From assembly GCF_021462825.1 (NCBI RefSeq), contig NZ_JAKEEB010000012.1, forward strand, positions 124,001 through 188,000: DNA of 64,000 nucleotides. The letters run 5' to 3'. The notes below the pieces were generated by a model. That model worked only from the letters and a program-made list of their open reading frames with translations. It had not been told where the DNA came from and searched no databases. This document shows positions 17,785 through 26,257 of this stretch, piece after piece (within the stretch, counting starts at the first letter, position 1; each line of letters opens with the position of its first letter). The position numbers were made by a program, and so were the translations under genes. This stretch comes from Streptomyces glomeratus (lineage in GTDB: Bacteria > Actinomycetota > Actinomycetes > Streptomycetales > Streptomycetaceae).

Positions 17785-19233
17785 GTGTCCGGTAGTCCGC
17801 CCGCAGGCGGCGGTTTCGTCCGCCGTGTCGGCCTGTTCCAGGCGACCGCGATCAACATGAGTCAGATGTGCGGCATCGGGCCGTTCGTCACCATCCCGCT
17901 GATGGTCGCCGCCTTCGGTGGCCCGCAGGCGGTCATCGGTTTCATCGCGGGCGCCCTGCTCGCGCTCGCCGACGGGCTCGTCTGGGCCGAGCTGGGCGCC
18001 GCGATGCCCGGCTCCGGGGGCAGCTACGTCTACCTCCGCCAGGCGTTCCAGTACCGCACGGGCCGGCTGATGCCGTTCCTGTTCGTGTGGACCGCGATGC
18101 TGTTCATCCCACTGATCATGTCCACCGGTGTGGTGGGCTTCGTGCAGTACCTGGGCTATCTGGCCCCGCACCTGGGCCGGACCGCCGGTGACCTGGTCGG
18201 GCTCGGTGTCATCGCGCTCGTGGTCCTCCTGCTGTGGCGGGGCATCGAGAACATAGCCCGCATCACCGCGGTGATGTGGGCCGTCATGGTCACCTCCGTA
18301 CTCCTGGTGATCGTCGCCGCGGCCTCCGACTTCAGCCCGCACCTGGCCTTCACCTACCCGGCGCACGCCTTCGAATTGACGAGCGGTCACTTCTGGCCGG
18401 GCTTCGCGGCGGGTCTGACCATCGGCATCTACGACTACCTGGGGTACAACACGACCGCCTACATGGGCGCGGAGATCAAGGACCCGGGCCGTACGCTCCC
18501 ACGCTCGATCATGTTCTCCATCCTCGGCATCATGGCCATCTACCTGCTGCTGCAGATCGGCACGCTCGGCATCGTCGACTGGCACCGGATGACCGACCCG
18601 AACGACATCGCCTCCACGTCCGTGGCGTCGGCGGTGCTGGAGAAGGCCTGGGGCAAGGGGGCGGCGGACGCGGTCACGGTCCTGATCCTGATCACGGCGT
18701 TCGCGTCCGTGTTCACGGGCCTGCTGGGCGGCTCACGGGTGCCCTGCGACGCGGCCCGTGACCGGGTCTTCTTCCGTCCCTACGCCACGCTGCATCCACG
18801 CCACCGCTTCCCCGTGCTGGGCCTGGCCACCATGGGCGTGGTCACGGCGGTCGGCTTCCTGATCGGCCGTCACACCGATCTGGCCACCCTGATCCAGCTG
18901 CTGACCACGGTGATGGTGCTCGTCCAGGCGCTGGCGCAGATCGCGGCCGTGACGGTGCTGCGCAAGCGGCAGCCGGGGCTCCACCGCCCGTACCGGATGT
19001 GGCTGTACCCCGTGCCGAGTCTCGTCGCCCTCGTCGGCTGGCTGGTCATCTACGGCTACGCGGACAGGAACTCCCCGGGCCGTCACCCCATCGAGTGGTC
19101 CCTGGCCTGGCTGGCGCTCGGCTGTGTGGCGTTCCTGGTGTGGGCCCGGCTGGAGAAGGTCTGGCCGTTCGGGCCGAAGGAGGTCGCGGAGGAGTATCTC
19201 GTGGCGCCCCGCACGGAGCCTGCGGGCGCGTAG
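17785..19233 (+). CDS. APC family amino acid/amine permease, 482 aa
   Basis: GTG at 17785 follows AGGAGG by four bases. About twelve hydrophobic helices are visible. The first contains the APC substrate-binding glycine motif (ATAINMSQMCGIGPFVTIPLM) and helix 3 has the conserved GSGGSYVYLRQAF. The helix 5-6 region GFAAGLTIGIYDYLGYNTTAYMGAEIKDPGRT and GGSRVPCDAARD are typical of the APC superfamily. It imports an amino acid or amine, probably by cation symport or exchange. The divergent ROK regulator is an unusual partner for an amino acid permease and leaves open a sugar-linked signal. Confidence 0.9.
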   Translation: MSGSPPAGGGFVRRVGLFQATAINMSQMCGIGPFVTIPLMVAAFGGPQAVIGFIAGALLALADGLVWAELGAAMPGSGGSYVYLRQAFQYRTGRLMPFLFVWTAMLFIPLIMSTGVVGFVQYLGYLAPHLGRTAGDLVGLGVIALVVLLLWRGIENIARITAVMWAVMVTSVLLVIVAAASDFSPHLAFTYPAHAFELTSGHFWPGFAAGLTIGIYDYLGYNTTAYMGAEIKDPGRTLPRSIMFSILGIMAIYLLLQIGTLGIVDWHRMTDPNDIASTSVASAVLEKAWGKGAADAVTVLILITAFASVFTGLLGGSRVPCDAARDRVFFRPYATLHPRHRFPVLGLATMGVVTAVGFLIGRHTDLATLIQLLTTVMVLVQALAQIAAVTVLRKRQPGLHRPYRMWLYPVPSLVALVGWLVIYGYADRNSPGRHPIEWSLAWLALGCVAFLVWARLEKVWPFGPKEVAEEYLVAPRTEPAGA

Positions 19234-19262
19234 CCCGCCCGACGGTACCCTGCGGGCGCGTC

Positions 19263-19288
19263 GGCCGGTCCGCCGCCGCGGACCGGCC
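19263..19288. terminator. Perfect 11-bp stem-loop after the APC permease
   Basis: GGCCGGTCCGC (19263-19273) pairs exactly with 19278-19288 around CGCC. It lies between the convergent stops at 19233 (+) and 19337 (-). Confidence 0.85.
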
Positions 19289-19336
19289 CCCGGGTGCGCC
19301 TCCGTGTACGCGGTGCCCGGTGACGGGCGGGCAGGG

Positions 19337-19777
19337 TTACGGACGTGCAGTGGTCCTGGTCGTCACGCCCGCGCACAGCATGCCCAGCACCACCGCGAGG
19401 GCGCCGATGACGATGCTGTTGACCACGACTCCGGTGTCCGGGGCCGTGCCGACGATCCACGGCGAGATGATCATCCAGGTGCCCAGCGCACACATGGCCC
19501 AGCTCAGGCCGTACATGCGCTCCGGCATGATGGTGAAGCCGAGAGCCAGCAGTCCGATCGCGATCCCCATGATGAGGTTGTGTGTCGCGACCGCGGGCTG
19601 GCTCGCCGTGTAGTGGACTATCCACGGGGATGCGGCGCAGTACAGGCCGAGCAGGAACACCGGCCCGTCCATGAGCGCCACATCGCGGCCACCGAGCATA
19701 CGGGCGTAGCGGGCCCGCATTTCGTGGACATCGGGGTGGGTCGTCATGTCCCCTTTGGTGTGCGAGACGTGAGCCAT
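19337..19777 (-). CDS. SPW repeat membrane protein, 146 aa
   Basis: Two Ser-Pro-Trp motifs sit in paired hydrophobic helices (YCAASPWIVHY and GTWMIISPWIVG), defining the SPW repeat family of small four-helix membrane proteins. The ATG at 19777 is chosen because GGAGG lies six bases upstream; an overlapping GTG at 19780 is too close. A further ATG (MTTHPDV) with AAAGGGG upstream is an alternative, shorter start. Function is unknown. An unusually A-rich stretch lies 64-98 bases upstream on the coding strand and probably contributes to its promoter. Confidence 0.85.
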   Translation of the reverse strand: MAHVSHTKGDMTTHPDVHEMRARYARMLGGRDVALMDGPVFLLGLYCAASPWIVHYTASQPAVATHNLIMGIAIGLLALGFTIMPERMYGLSWAMCALGTWMIISPWIVGTAPDTGVVVNSIVIGALAVVLGMLCAGVTTRTTARP

Positions 19778-19865
19778 CACTCGCCTCCTTCAATCTGCGG
19801 CATGGCCGCGCTGAAGCGGTATGCGGTGAATCGCCGCGTACACTTATTGTGCTCTTATTTTTTCT

Positions 19866-20837
19866 TTATGTGTAGACGCGGCCTCTTTGCCGCTCCCGCT
19901 CCGCGCGCACCAGCTCGGCCGCGAACTGCGCCCCCGCCAGCAGCGACAGATGGGACATCCACAGCCACACGAGGAAGACCACCACGCCCGCCAGCGACCC
20001 GTAGAGCCTGCTGTAGGTGCCGAGACCGGCGGCGTACGCCGTGAAGCACACCGAGGCGGTCAGCCACAGCGCCGCCGCGAGCACCCCGCCCGGCACCGCA
20101 TGACGCAACTCCCGGGCCTGCGGCGGCCCGGTCCGGAAGAGGACCAGCACCAGCAGCGCCACCAGGGCCACCAGCGCCGGCCAGCGCAGCAGGACCCATA
20201 CGGTCTCGCCCGCCTTCCCGAGCCCCGCCCACCGTCCCAGCGCCCTCACCAGCGGACCGCTCAGGACGAGCAGCAGGGCGCTGCCGAAGAGCAGGGGCAG
20301 CAGCGTCACGGCCGTGAGCAGAATCCGGTGCGCCTTGCGCAGGGCGGGCCGGTTGTCCGCGACACCGTGCTGATCGTGCAGCGCCCGCCGGAACACCGCC
20401 AGGTAACTGGAGGCCGACCACAGTGCGCTGGCCCCGCCGCCGACGGCCACCGTCACCGCGGCGGACCGCTCCCCGGCCAGTCGGCGCAGCGTACTGTGCA
20501 GAGCCGTCCCCGCCTCGGCCGGTGCCCACGCCGTGACCCGTGTGATCAGCGCATCCGTGAGATGCGGGCTGACCGCCCCGACCAGGGAGAACGTCATCAG
20601 GAACATGGGCAGCAGGGCGAGGATGGCGTAGTACGTCAGCGCCGCGGCCCAGTCGGACACGTCGTCCCGCCACATCGCCACCGGCGTGCGCCGCAGCGCC
20701 GTCCACAGCACCGGCCACGATCGGCCGGCCCGGTTGAGGGCCCTTCCTGCACCGCACGGCGTGTCCGGGCCGGCCGGGACACCGACGCGCCGCAGCCACG
20801 GCCACCTCCTGGGGGATACCGACGCCTGTCCGTCCAC
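19866..20837 (-). CDS. YihY/BrkB family inner-membrane protein, about 323 aa
   Basis: The protein has WRDDVSDWAAALTYYAILALLPMFLMTFSLVGA, the YihY/BrkB start motif, then helices ALWSASSYLAVFRRAL, VTLLPLLFGSALLLVLSG, LVALVALLVLVLFR, GVLAAALWLTASVCFTAYAAG and SLAGVVVFLVWLWMSHLSLLAGAQFAAEL, with a basic C-tail. The start is uncertain: GTG 20837 (AAGGGCA upstream) is chosen, while ATG 20963 or even 21056 would add an Arg-rich, low-complexity extension. Despite the older 'ribonuclease BN' label, members are polytopic membrane proteins of unclear function. Confidence 0.8.
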   Translation of the reverse strand: MDGQASVSPRRWPWLRRVGVPAGPDTPCGAGRALNRAGRSWPVLWTALRRTPVAMWRDDVSDWAAALTYYAILALLPMFLMTFSLVGAVSPHLTDALITRVTAWAPAEAGTALHSTLRRLAGERSAAVTVAVGGGASALWSASSYLAVFRRALHDQHGVADNRPALRKAHRILLTAVTLLPLLFGSALLLVLSGPLVRALGRWAGLGKAGETVWVLLRWPALVALVALLVLVLFRTGPPQARELRHAVPGGVLAAALWLTASVCFTAYAAGLGTYSRLYGSLAGVVVFLVWLWMSHLSLLAGAQFAAELVRAERERQRGRVYT

Positions 20838-21312
20838 CACTGCCCTTCCCGTCCCAGCCGTATCGGCGTGCGACCGTGCGTACCGCCGTCCGGCCGCCCG
20901 TGCGGGGCGGTGCGCGGCGTACCCCTCTCTCACCCATTCCCTGACCGGCGAACGAAAGGCCATGCCGTCACCCGGTCGAAGGAAGCCCGGCCCGGGGCCA
21001 AACCGCCGTCGCCGCCTTCGGGTTCGCCGCTTTCTGCGGGCGCAGGCGCGTGCCACGGCGAGCGTGCCACCGGCCCGTCAGGCGGCCACCAGGGCGTGGG
21101 GCGTGAACGCGGCGCGCCGGAATCCGGTCGTCAGGCTCGGGCGGCCCCGGTCGGGCGGGACGCGGGGCCTGTCCGGGCCGGCCTGGCCGAGGGGCGCCCT
21201 CACGGCACCCGCCACCGGATTCGCGCCGTCGGTGGGCCGGCCCCTTCGGCCGGCCCAGGGCCGGGGAGGCCGCCGGGCGCGCCGGGGGTGCCGTAACGGC
21301 CGTGCGTGGTCC
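20838..21312. other. Region between YihY and photolyase genes
   Basis: No confident gene is seen. The in-frame extension of the YihY gene to 20963 is possible. Beyond that the sequence is high-G+C without a good coding pattern on either strand. It holds the likely YihY promoter and the photolyase terminator at 21233-21257. Confidence 0.4.
21233..21257 (-). terminator. 8-bp stem-loop downstream of photolyase
   Basis: TGGGCCGG (21233-21240) and CCGGCCCA (21250-21257) are exact inverted copies with a 9-base loop. It lies 56 bases beyond the minus-strand photolyase stop at 21313. Confidence 0.5.
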
Positions 21313-22689
21313 TCAGCCGTATCCGCGGGCCCGCTTGAAGCGTGCCAGGCCCTCCGAGAGGTCGACGATCGGGTCCGGGTAGGCGTCGTAGGCGGCACGC
21401 TCGGGGCCCCGCAGCTTCCACGGCTCGTGCACCACGGGCGCGTCCAGTCCGGCGAGTTCCGGCACCCAGCGGCGCACGTACGCCCCGTCCGGGTCGTGGC
21501 GCTTGGCCTGGCCGACCGGGTTGAGGACCCGGCCGGGCCGGGTGTCGGTGCCGGTTCCGGCCACCCACTGCCAGTTCATCTGGTTGCTGGCAAGGTCGCC
21601 GTCGACCAGCAGCGCGAGGAAGTGGCGGGCGCCGACCCGCCAGTCCACGTACAGGGTCTTGGCGAGGAAACTGGCCGTCAGCAGCCGCGCCCGGTTGTGC
21701 ATCCAGCCCTCGTGCCGCAGCTGGCGCATCGCCGCGTCGACCACGGGGTAGCCGGTACGGCCCTCGCGCCACGCCTCGACGTCCGCGCGGGCCGCGCGCT
21801 CGGAACGCCAGCGGTCGTGTCTCGTGCGGTAGTCGGCGGTGGCCGCGTCCGGACGCGCCGCCAGGACCTGGCGGTGGAAGTCCCGCCACGCCAGCTGCCG
21901 CACGAATGCGTCGGCACCCGGGCCTCCGGCCCCCCGGGCCCGGTGGACGAGTTCGACGGGGGAGAGCGTCCCGAAGTGCAGATGCGGCGACAGACGGGAG
22001 GTGGCGTCGGCCGCGAGGTCGTCGTGGCGGTCCTGGTACGCGGTGATCCCGCCGCGCAGCCAGGCCGCGAGCCGCTTCCTGCCCTCGCTCTCGCCGCCCG
22101 AGGCGAGCCCCGGCGAGACCTCCGAAATCTCCGCACGCACGGGAAGTTCCCCGGATCGCGCGGCGTCCGGCACCCGCACCGTGCGGGGCGCGCCGAGGGC
22201 GTCGCGCAACCACTGCCGGGACCACTGCCGGAAGTACGGAGTGAAGACGGCGAAGTGATCCGAGGATGCCGGGGTCACCGCGCCGGGCGGCACGGCGGTG
22301 GTCACGGCGTCGTGGACGTGCAGCCGGCACCCCTGTGCCTCCAGGGCCCGCCGCAGCCGCGCCTCACGCCGATGCGCGTAGGCGCTGACGTCGGCGGCCA
22401 TGTGCACCTCGTCGGCGTCCGTCTCGGCGGCCACCCGGCACACCTCGTCGACGACGTCACCGGAGCGGACGACGAGCCGGCCGCCCCGGGCCCGCAGACC
22501 CGCGTCCAGGTCCCGCAGGCAGTCCGCGAGGAACGCCAGCCGGTTCGGCACGGCGAACCCGGCGGCCGCCACGGCCCGGTCGCGCACGAACAGCGGCACC
22601 ACCTGACGGGAGCCGTCGAGGGCGGCCCGCAGCGGCGGATGGTCGTGCAGACGCAGATCCGAGGTGAACAGGACCACCGAGACGTTCAT
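21313..22689 (-). CDS. phr: Deoxyribodipyrimidine photo-lyase (cryptochrome/photolyase family), 458 aa
   Basis: The N-terminal antenna-binding Rossmann domain begins VSVVLFTSDLRLHDHPPLRAAL; the C-terminal FAD domain contains GEGRKRL-type LAAWLRG, DATSRLSPHLHFGTLSP, WRDFHRQVL, GYPVVDAAMRQLRHEGWMHNRARL, LLVDGDLASNQMNWQWVAGTGTD and DPDGAYVRRWVPEL, all hallmarks of CPD photolyases. It repairs UV cyclobutane pyrimidine dimers using blue light and FADH-. ATG at 22689 has GGAG eight bases upstream. A 37-bp tandem duplication lies just before the start. The codirectional SDR-DUF2867 gene is 110 bases upstream; the two may be cotranscribed. Confidence 0.93.
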   Translation of the reverse strand: MNVSVVLFTSDLRLHDHPPLRAALDGSRQVVPLFVRDRAVAAAGFAVPNRLAFLADCLRDLDAGLRARGGRLVVRSGDVVDEVCRVAAETDADEVHMAADVSAYAHRREARLRRALEAQGCRLHVHDAVTTAVPPGAVTPASSDHFAVFTPYFRQWSRQWLRDALGAPRTVRVPDAARSGELPVRAEISEVSPGLASGGESEGRKRLAAWLRGGITAYQDRHDDLAADATSRLSPHLHFGTLSPVELVHRARGAGGPGADAFVRQLAWRDFHRQVLAARPDAATADYRTRHDRWRSERAARADVEAWREGRTGYPVVDAAMRQLRHEGWMHNRARLLTASFLAKTLYVDWRVGARHFLALLVDGDLASNQMNWQWVAGTGTDTRPGRVLNPVGQAKRHDPDGAYVRRWVPELAGLDAPVVHEPWKLRGPERAAYDAYPDPIVDLSEGLARFKRARGYG

Positions 22690-22700
22690 GACGCGCACTC

Positions 22701-22783
22701 CGGGGACGCAAGGGGGTTGGCGTGATCTGCTTCCGTCCGGGGACGCAAGGGGGCTGCCGTGATCGGCTTCCGTCCGGGGACGC
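22701..22783. repeat. 37-bp tandem duplication (2.25 copies) upstream of phr
   Basis: Unit 1 is 22701-22737, unit 2 is 22738-22774 and a 9-base partial copy follows to 22783. The two full units differ at only a few bases. The first copy includes sequence within 12 bases of the phr start codon, so the duplication probably alters the leader of phr. Confidence 0.75.
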
Positions 22784-22799
22784 CCCGCGGATGCGGGCG

Positions 22800-24329
22800 T
22801 CAGCGGGCGGCCGTGCCGTCCCGGGCGGAGACGGACGGGGCCCGGGCGGCCGCCTTCGCGATGTTGCGGGCCATGCCGCCGAAGACGAGGGCGTGGAAGG
22901 GCGAGACGCCCCACCAGTAGGCGTGTCCGAGGAGCCCGTGCGGATGGAACAGGGCCCGCTGCCGGTACCGGGTACGCCCCCGGCCGTCGAGCTCGGCGCA
23001 CATCTCCAGCCAGGCCAGGCCCGGGAGCCGCATCTCGGCCCGTAGCCGCAGCAGATGCCCTGGTTCGATCTCCTCGACCCGCCAGAAGTCCAGGGAGTCG
23101 CCGACCCGCAGCCGCTCGGCGTCGCGTCGCCCCCGGCGCAGCCCGACCCCGCCGGCCAGTCGGTCCAGCCACCCCCGCGCCGCCCAGGCGAGCGGGAAGG
23201 AATACCAGCTGTTCTCGCCGCCGATGCCCTCGACGACGCGCCACAGTGCCTCCGGGGAGGCGTGGACCGTCAGCTCCCGGCGGTCCGTGTAGAGGCTGCC
23301 ACCGGCCCAGTCCGGGTCGGTGGGCAGCGGGTCGCTCGGGGCGCCGGGCGGCGACGCGGACGACCAGCGGGTCGTGACCTGTGCGTCGCGCACCCGCTGG
23401 AGCGCCAGCCGGACCGCCTCGTCGAAACCGATCGGATGCCCCGGCGGGGCGGGCACGTACCGCTCGATGTCCCGCTCACGGCAGACGACCTCGTGGCGCA
23501 GGGACTCGGTGAGCGGCCGGGCGAGGGACGCGGGCACGGGCGTCACCAGGCCGACCCAGAGACTGGACAGGCCGGGGGTGAGGACCGGGACGGGCACGAT
23601 GACCCGGCGCGGAAGGCCCGCGTTCGCGGCGTACCGGACCATCATCTCCCGGTACGTCAGCACATCGGGCCCTCCGATGTCGAAGGCGCGGTTGACCTCG
23701 TCCGGCATGCGCGCGCTGCCCACCAGCAGGCGCAGCACGTCCCGCACCGCGATGGGCTGGGTCCGGGTGCGCACCCAGCGCGGGGTGACCATGACGGGCA
23801 GGCGCTCGGTGAGATAGCGCAGCATCTCGAAGGAGGCCGAGCCCGAGCCGATGATGACGGCGGCCCGCAGCACCGTGGTCGGTACACCCGAGTCCAGCAG
23901 AATACGGCCGACTTCGGACCGCGAGCGCAGATGCGGGGACAGCTGCCGCTCGGGGACGCCCACCGGTGTCAGACCGCCGAGGTAGACGATGCGCCGCACT
24001 CCCGCGGCCCGCGCCTGCTCCCCGAAGGTCCGCGCGGCGGTGCGGTCCTTGTCCTCGAAGCCTCTTCCCGCGCCGAGGGCGTGCACCAGGTAGTACGCGA
24101 CGTCGACGCCGCGCATGGCCTCGGCGACCGACTCCGCCCGGGTGACGTCCCCGGCGACGACCTCGACCTCACCCGCCCACGGATGGTCGCGCAGTTTGCC
24201 CGGTGAGCGGGCCAGGCAGCGTACCCGGTGCCCGGCGGCGAGCAGCTCCGGGACGAGCCGGCCGCCGATGTATCCCGTGGCGCCGGTCACCAGGCAGTGC
24301 AGCCCCGGTCCGGCCTCGTCGCCGTTCAT
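22800..24329 (-). CDS. NAD(P)-binding SDR (NmrA-like) fused to DUF2867, 509 aa
   Basis: Residues ~10-320 are an atypical short-chain dehydrogenase with LVTGATGYIGGRLVPELL (GxxGxxG), VAYYLVHALG, RRIVYLGGL and TVLRAAVIIGSGSASFEM, the pattern of NmrA/complex-I NDUFA9-like sugar-epimerase relatives. Residues ~345-500 (LYTDRRELTVHASPEALWRVVEGIGGENSWYSFPLAW, FWRVEEIEPGHLLRLRAEMRLPG, QRALFHPHGLLGHAYWWGVSPFH) match DUF2867, an SRPBCC-like ligand-binding domain frequently fused to this SDR. The reaction is unknown. It is often found near photolyase genes in actinobacteria as I recall, in line with the arrangement here. ATG follows AAGGA. Confidence 0.85.
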   Translation of the reverse strand: MNGDEAGPGLHCLVTGATGYIGGRLVPELLAAGHRVRCLARSPGKLRDHPWAGEVEVVAGDVTRAESVAEAMRGVDVAYYLVHALGAGRGFEDKDRTAARTFGEQARAAGVRRIVYLGGLTPVGVPERQLSPHLRSRSEVGRILLDSGVPTTVLRAAVIIGSGSASFEMLRYLTERLPVMVTPRWVRTRTQPIAVRDVLRLLVGSARMPDEVNRAFDIGGPDVLTYREMMVRYAANAGLPRRVIVPVPVLTPGLSSLWVGLVTPVPASLARPLTESLRHEVVCRERDIERYVPAPPGHPIGFDEAVRLALQRVRDAQVTTRWSSASPPGAPSDPLPTDPDWAGGSLYTDRRELTVHASPEALWRVVEGIGGENSWYSFPLAWAARGWLDRLAGGVGLRRGRRDAERLRVGDSLDFWRVEEIEPGHLLRLRAEMRLPGLAWLEMCAELDGRGRTRYRQRALFHPHGLLGHAYWWGVSPFHALVFGGMARNIAKAAARAPSVSARDGTAAR

Positions 24330-24457
24330 CAGTGCGTTCCTTCGTCGTCGATGTCCTTCAGTGGATTCTTCCCACGGCGGGGGTGTTCCGGATGCGCCGA
24401 GGGAGTGCCAGGCGGTGACCGGGCCGCCGGGAGGAAGGGCTTTCCCGTAAGCCGGAC

Positions 24458-24718
24458 ATGTCGGCGTCGATCGAGGGCAGGCGGATTACACGAGAGTCGT
24501 CGGTGGCCGTCGGTGCGAGCCGGCGGCCGATGCTGGAGGTGTCTGCCGCTATGGGCGCGAAGGTGTTGGAGCGGTTTCCTGCGGGAGCTCCGCGCGGAGC
24601 GTGGCCGGCGGAGGAGTTCGCGGCGGCGCGCCGTGCCGAGGGCGAGCCCGCGAAGGTCGTCATGGATCTGACGTCGGACATGTTCCTCGTGGTGGTCCCG
24701 GCCCGCGACGACGACTGA
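24458..24718 (+). CDS. Small hypothetical protein, 86 aa
   Basis: ATG 24458 to TGA 24718 gives an 86-residue protein with strong G/C third positions, ending in an acidic DDD tail. No family is recognised. The segment FPAGAPRGAWPAEEFAAARRAEGEPAKVVMDLTSDMFLVVVPARDD looks like a folded alpha/beta fragment rather than random sequence. There is no good SD, and it lies in the divergent interval between two minus-strand genes, so it may be a shadow. Confidence is moderate. Confidence 0.45.
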   Translation: MSASIEGRRITRESSVAVGASRRPMLEVSAAMGAKVLERFPAGAPRGAWPAEEFAAARRAEGEPAKVVMDLTSDMFLVVVPARDDD

Positions 24719-24845
24719 CCGGACGGACACCGGGAGCGGGGCGCCGTATCGCCCGACGTCTCACGCTCGGGGAGCACCCGGTTCGGCCGGTACTCCGCCC
24801 TGGGTGCCGTTCGCGAGCCGAGTCGCCGTCTTCGAAGGCCGGGGC

Positions 24846-25889
24846 TCAGCAGAGATGGTCGAGGTGGGCGCGGCGCACCTCGGCCGTCTGCCCCTGCACC
24901 AGCAGGAACATCGCCTCCCGTGCCAGCCGCTGGGCCCGGTTGCCCAGGAGTACGGACCGCCCGCCCCCGGCCACGAGCGCCGCGGTCGTCGCGGCCCGCA
25001 TCAGATCGTGGGCCCGCAGTTTCCACGCGAGCCGTTCCTCGAAGCGCTCGTGCGGCACCGGGTGGTCCCACAGGGCGTAGGACTCCCGCCGCGCCTCGTC
25101 GAGACGGCCCCGCAGGGAACGCGCCGTGTCCTTGGCATCAGGGCTGCCCTCCAGCAGTTCGAGCGCCGCGTAAGCGACGCCGAAGACGGCAGGGGAGGCG
25201 TTGGCGTTCCGGGGCCGGTCGACCAGGGCGAACTCTTCCCGCGGGGCGCGCAGCACGACCGCCTCCCCGGGCAGCCACAGGCCGTCCAGTTCCAGTGAGA
25301 CCGTACGGGCGGCGGTGAGTGCCGCGAGCCGCATCGGCGCCGAGGCGCGCAGTCCCGGCTGCTCGCGCGCCTCGGTGAAGGCGAAGACCACCTCGTCGGC
25401 CTCGGACACACCCGCGAGCAGCATCACGTCGTTCAGCGTCCACCCCGTGTACCACGGCACGGTGCCGTCGAAGCGCCAGCCGCCTCGCTCGGGAGTGGCC
25501 CGCACAAGGATCCGCGGGAAGGCGCGGACGTGGGCGTAGGCGATTCCGGCCAGCAGTTCGCCCGTTGCCAGCGGCCGAAGCAGCCGCTCCCGCACGGGCA
25601 GATCCGCCGACGCCAGCAGCTTGACCGGCGTGTAGTGCTGCGTCACCACGAACCACGTCGAACAGCACGCCCCGGCCAGGATCTCCGCGGTCTCCCGGAC
25701 GACGGCGCCGGGTGCCGCCGCCCCGCCGTACTTCGTGGGTGCGTTGAGGCCGAGCAGCCCCGAATCCTTGAGTGCCTGGACATGGCTCGCGGGGAGGCCC
25801 TCCTGGTCGACGCGTTCCGCCCGGGGCGACAGGAGATCGGCGGCCAACTGCCGGGCGCGGGTGACGAGCGGGTGCGCTGCGGTGGTCAT
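24846..25889 (-). CDS. Acyl-CoA dehydrogenase-like flavoprotein, 347 aa
   Basis: The all-helical N-domain is visible (ADLLSPRAERVDQEGLPASHVQALKDSGLLGLNAPTKYGG), followed by the central beta domain with WFVVTQHYTPVKLL, GGWRFDGTVPWYTGW and FAFTEAREQPGL, and a C-terminal helical bundle (ASPAVFGVAYAALELLEG, RAATTAALVAGGGRSVLLGNRAQRLAREAMFLLVQGQT). It is about 30 residues shorter than typical acyl-CoA dehydrogenases and the usual catalytic Glu motif is not evident. It may be a flavin-dependent monooxygenase/desulfurisation-type relative (DszC-like fold). The start is ATG 25889; ATG 25895 is also possible. Confidence 0.75.
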   Translation of the reverse strand: MTTAAHPLVTRARQLAADLLSPRAERVDQEGLPASHVQALKDSGLLGLNAPTKYGGAAAPGAVVRETAEILAGACCSTWFVVTQHYTPVKLLASADLPVRERLLRPLATGELLAGIAYAHVRAFPRILVRATPERGGWRFDGTVPWYTGWTLNDVMLLAGVSEADEVVFAFTEAREQPGLRASAPMRLAALTAARTVSLELDGLWLPGEAVVLRAPREEFALVDRPRNANASPAVFGVAYAALELLEGSPDAKDTARSLRGRLDEARRESYALWDHPVPHERFEERLAWKLRAHDLMRAATTAALVAGGGRSVLLGNRAQRLAREAMFLLVQGQTAEVRRAHLDHLC

Positions 25890-26257
25890 GAGAGGCATTC
25901 TCCCCACCGGTTCCACGGACCGGGGTGACCCCGCCCGACGAGGCCGAGCGCACCGGCCGCACTCCGGCCGGCCGAGCCGATCGTTAGGGCCGCCCGCGAC
26001 CGACAGGTCTACACCCTTGACTCGTGCAGATCAACGCGGTTGAGTGTGCCTCCGCAACCCCCCACCACGGCCGCCCCCACGCCGTGACCGGCCAGACCGG
26101 CGCGTGCGCGCAAGGACCGCTCCGCGGCGCCCTTGCCCGGGAGCGGCCGTGCCCGGGTCCTCGGAGCTTCACCCGGCGGCCACCTTTCCTGTCGGCGTAC
26201 GACCGCCGGGGTGCTGTCATGCACCTGACCATGCACCGTCGAAGGAAGGGCACTGCC
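25890..26257. other. 368-base divergent intergenic region
   Basis: It lies between the acyl-CoA dehydrogenase-like gene (-) and the PLC-like gene (+). TTGACT at 26017-26022 is a possible -35 element reading right, without a convincing -10. In-frame codons continue upstream of the PLC start but show no signal-peptide or domain logic. No other gene or repeat is seen. Confidence 0.45.

Noticed and set aside
25890-26257. PhoP box upstream of the PLC-like gene
   Set aside because: No pair of GTTCACC-type direct repeats was found, although phosphate control would be plausible for a phospholipase.
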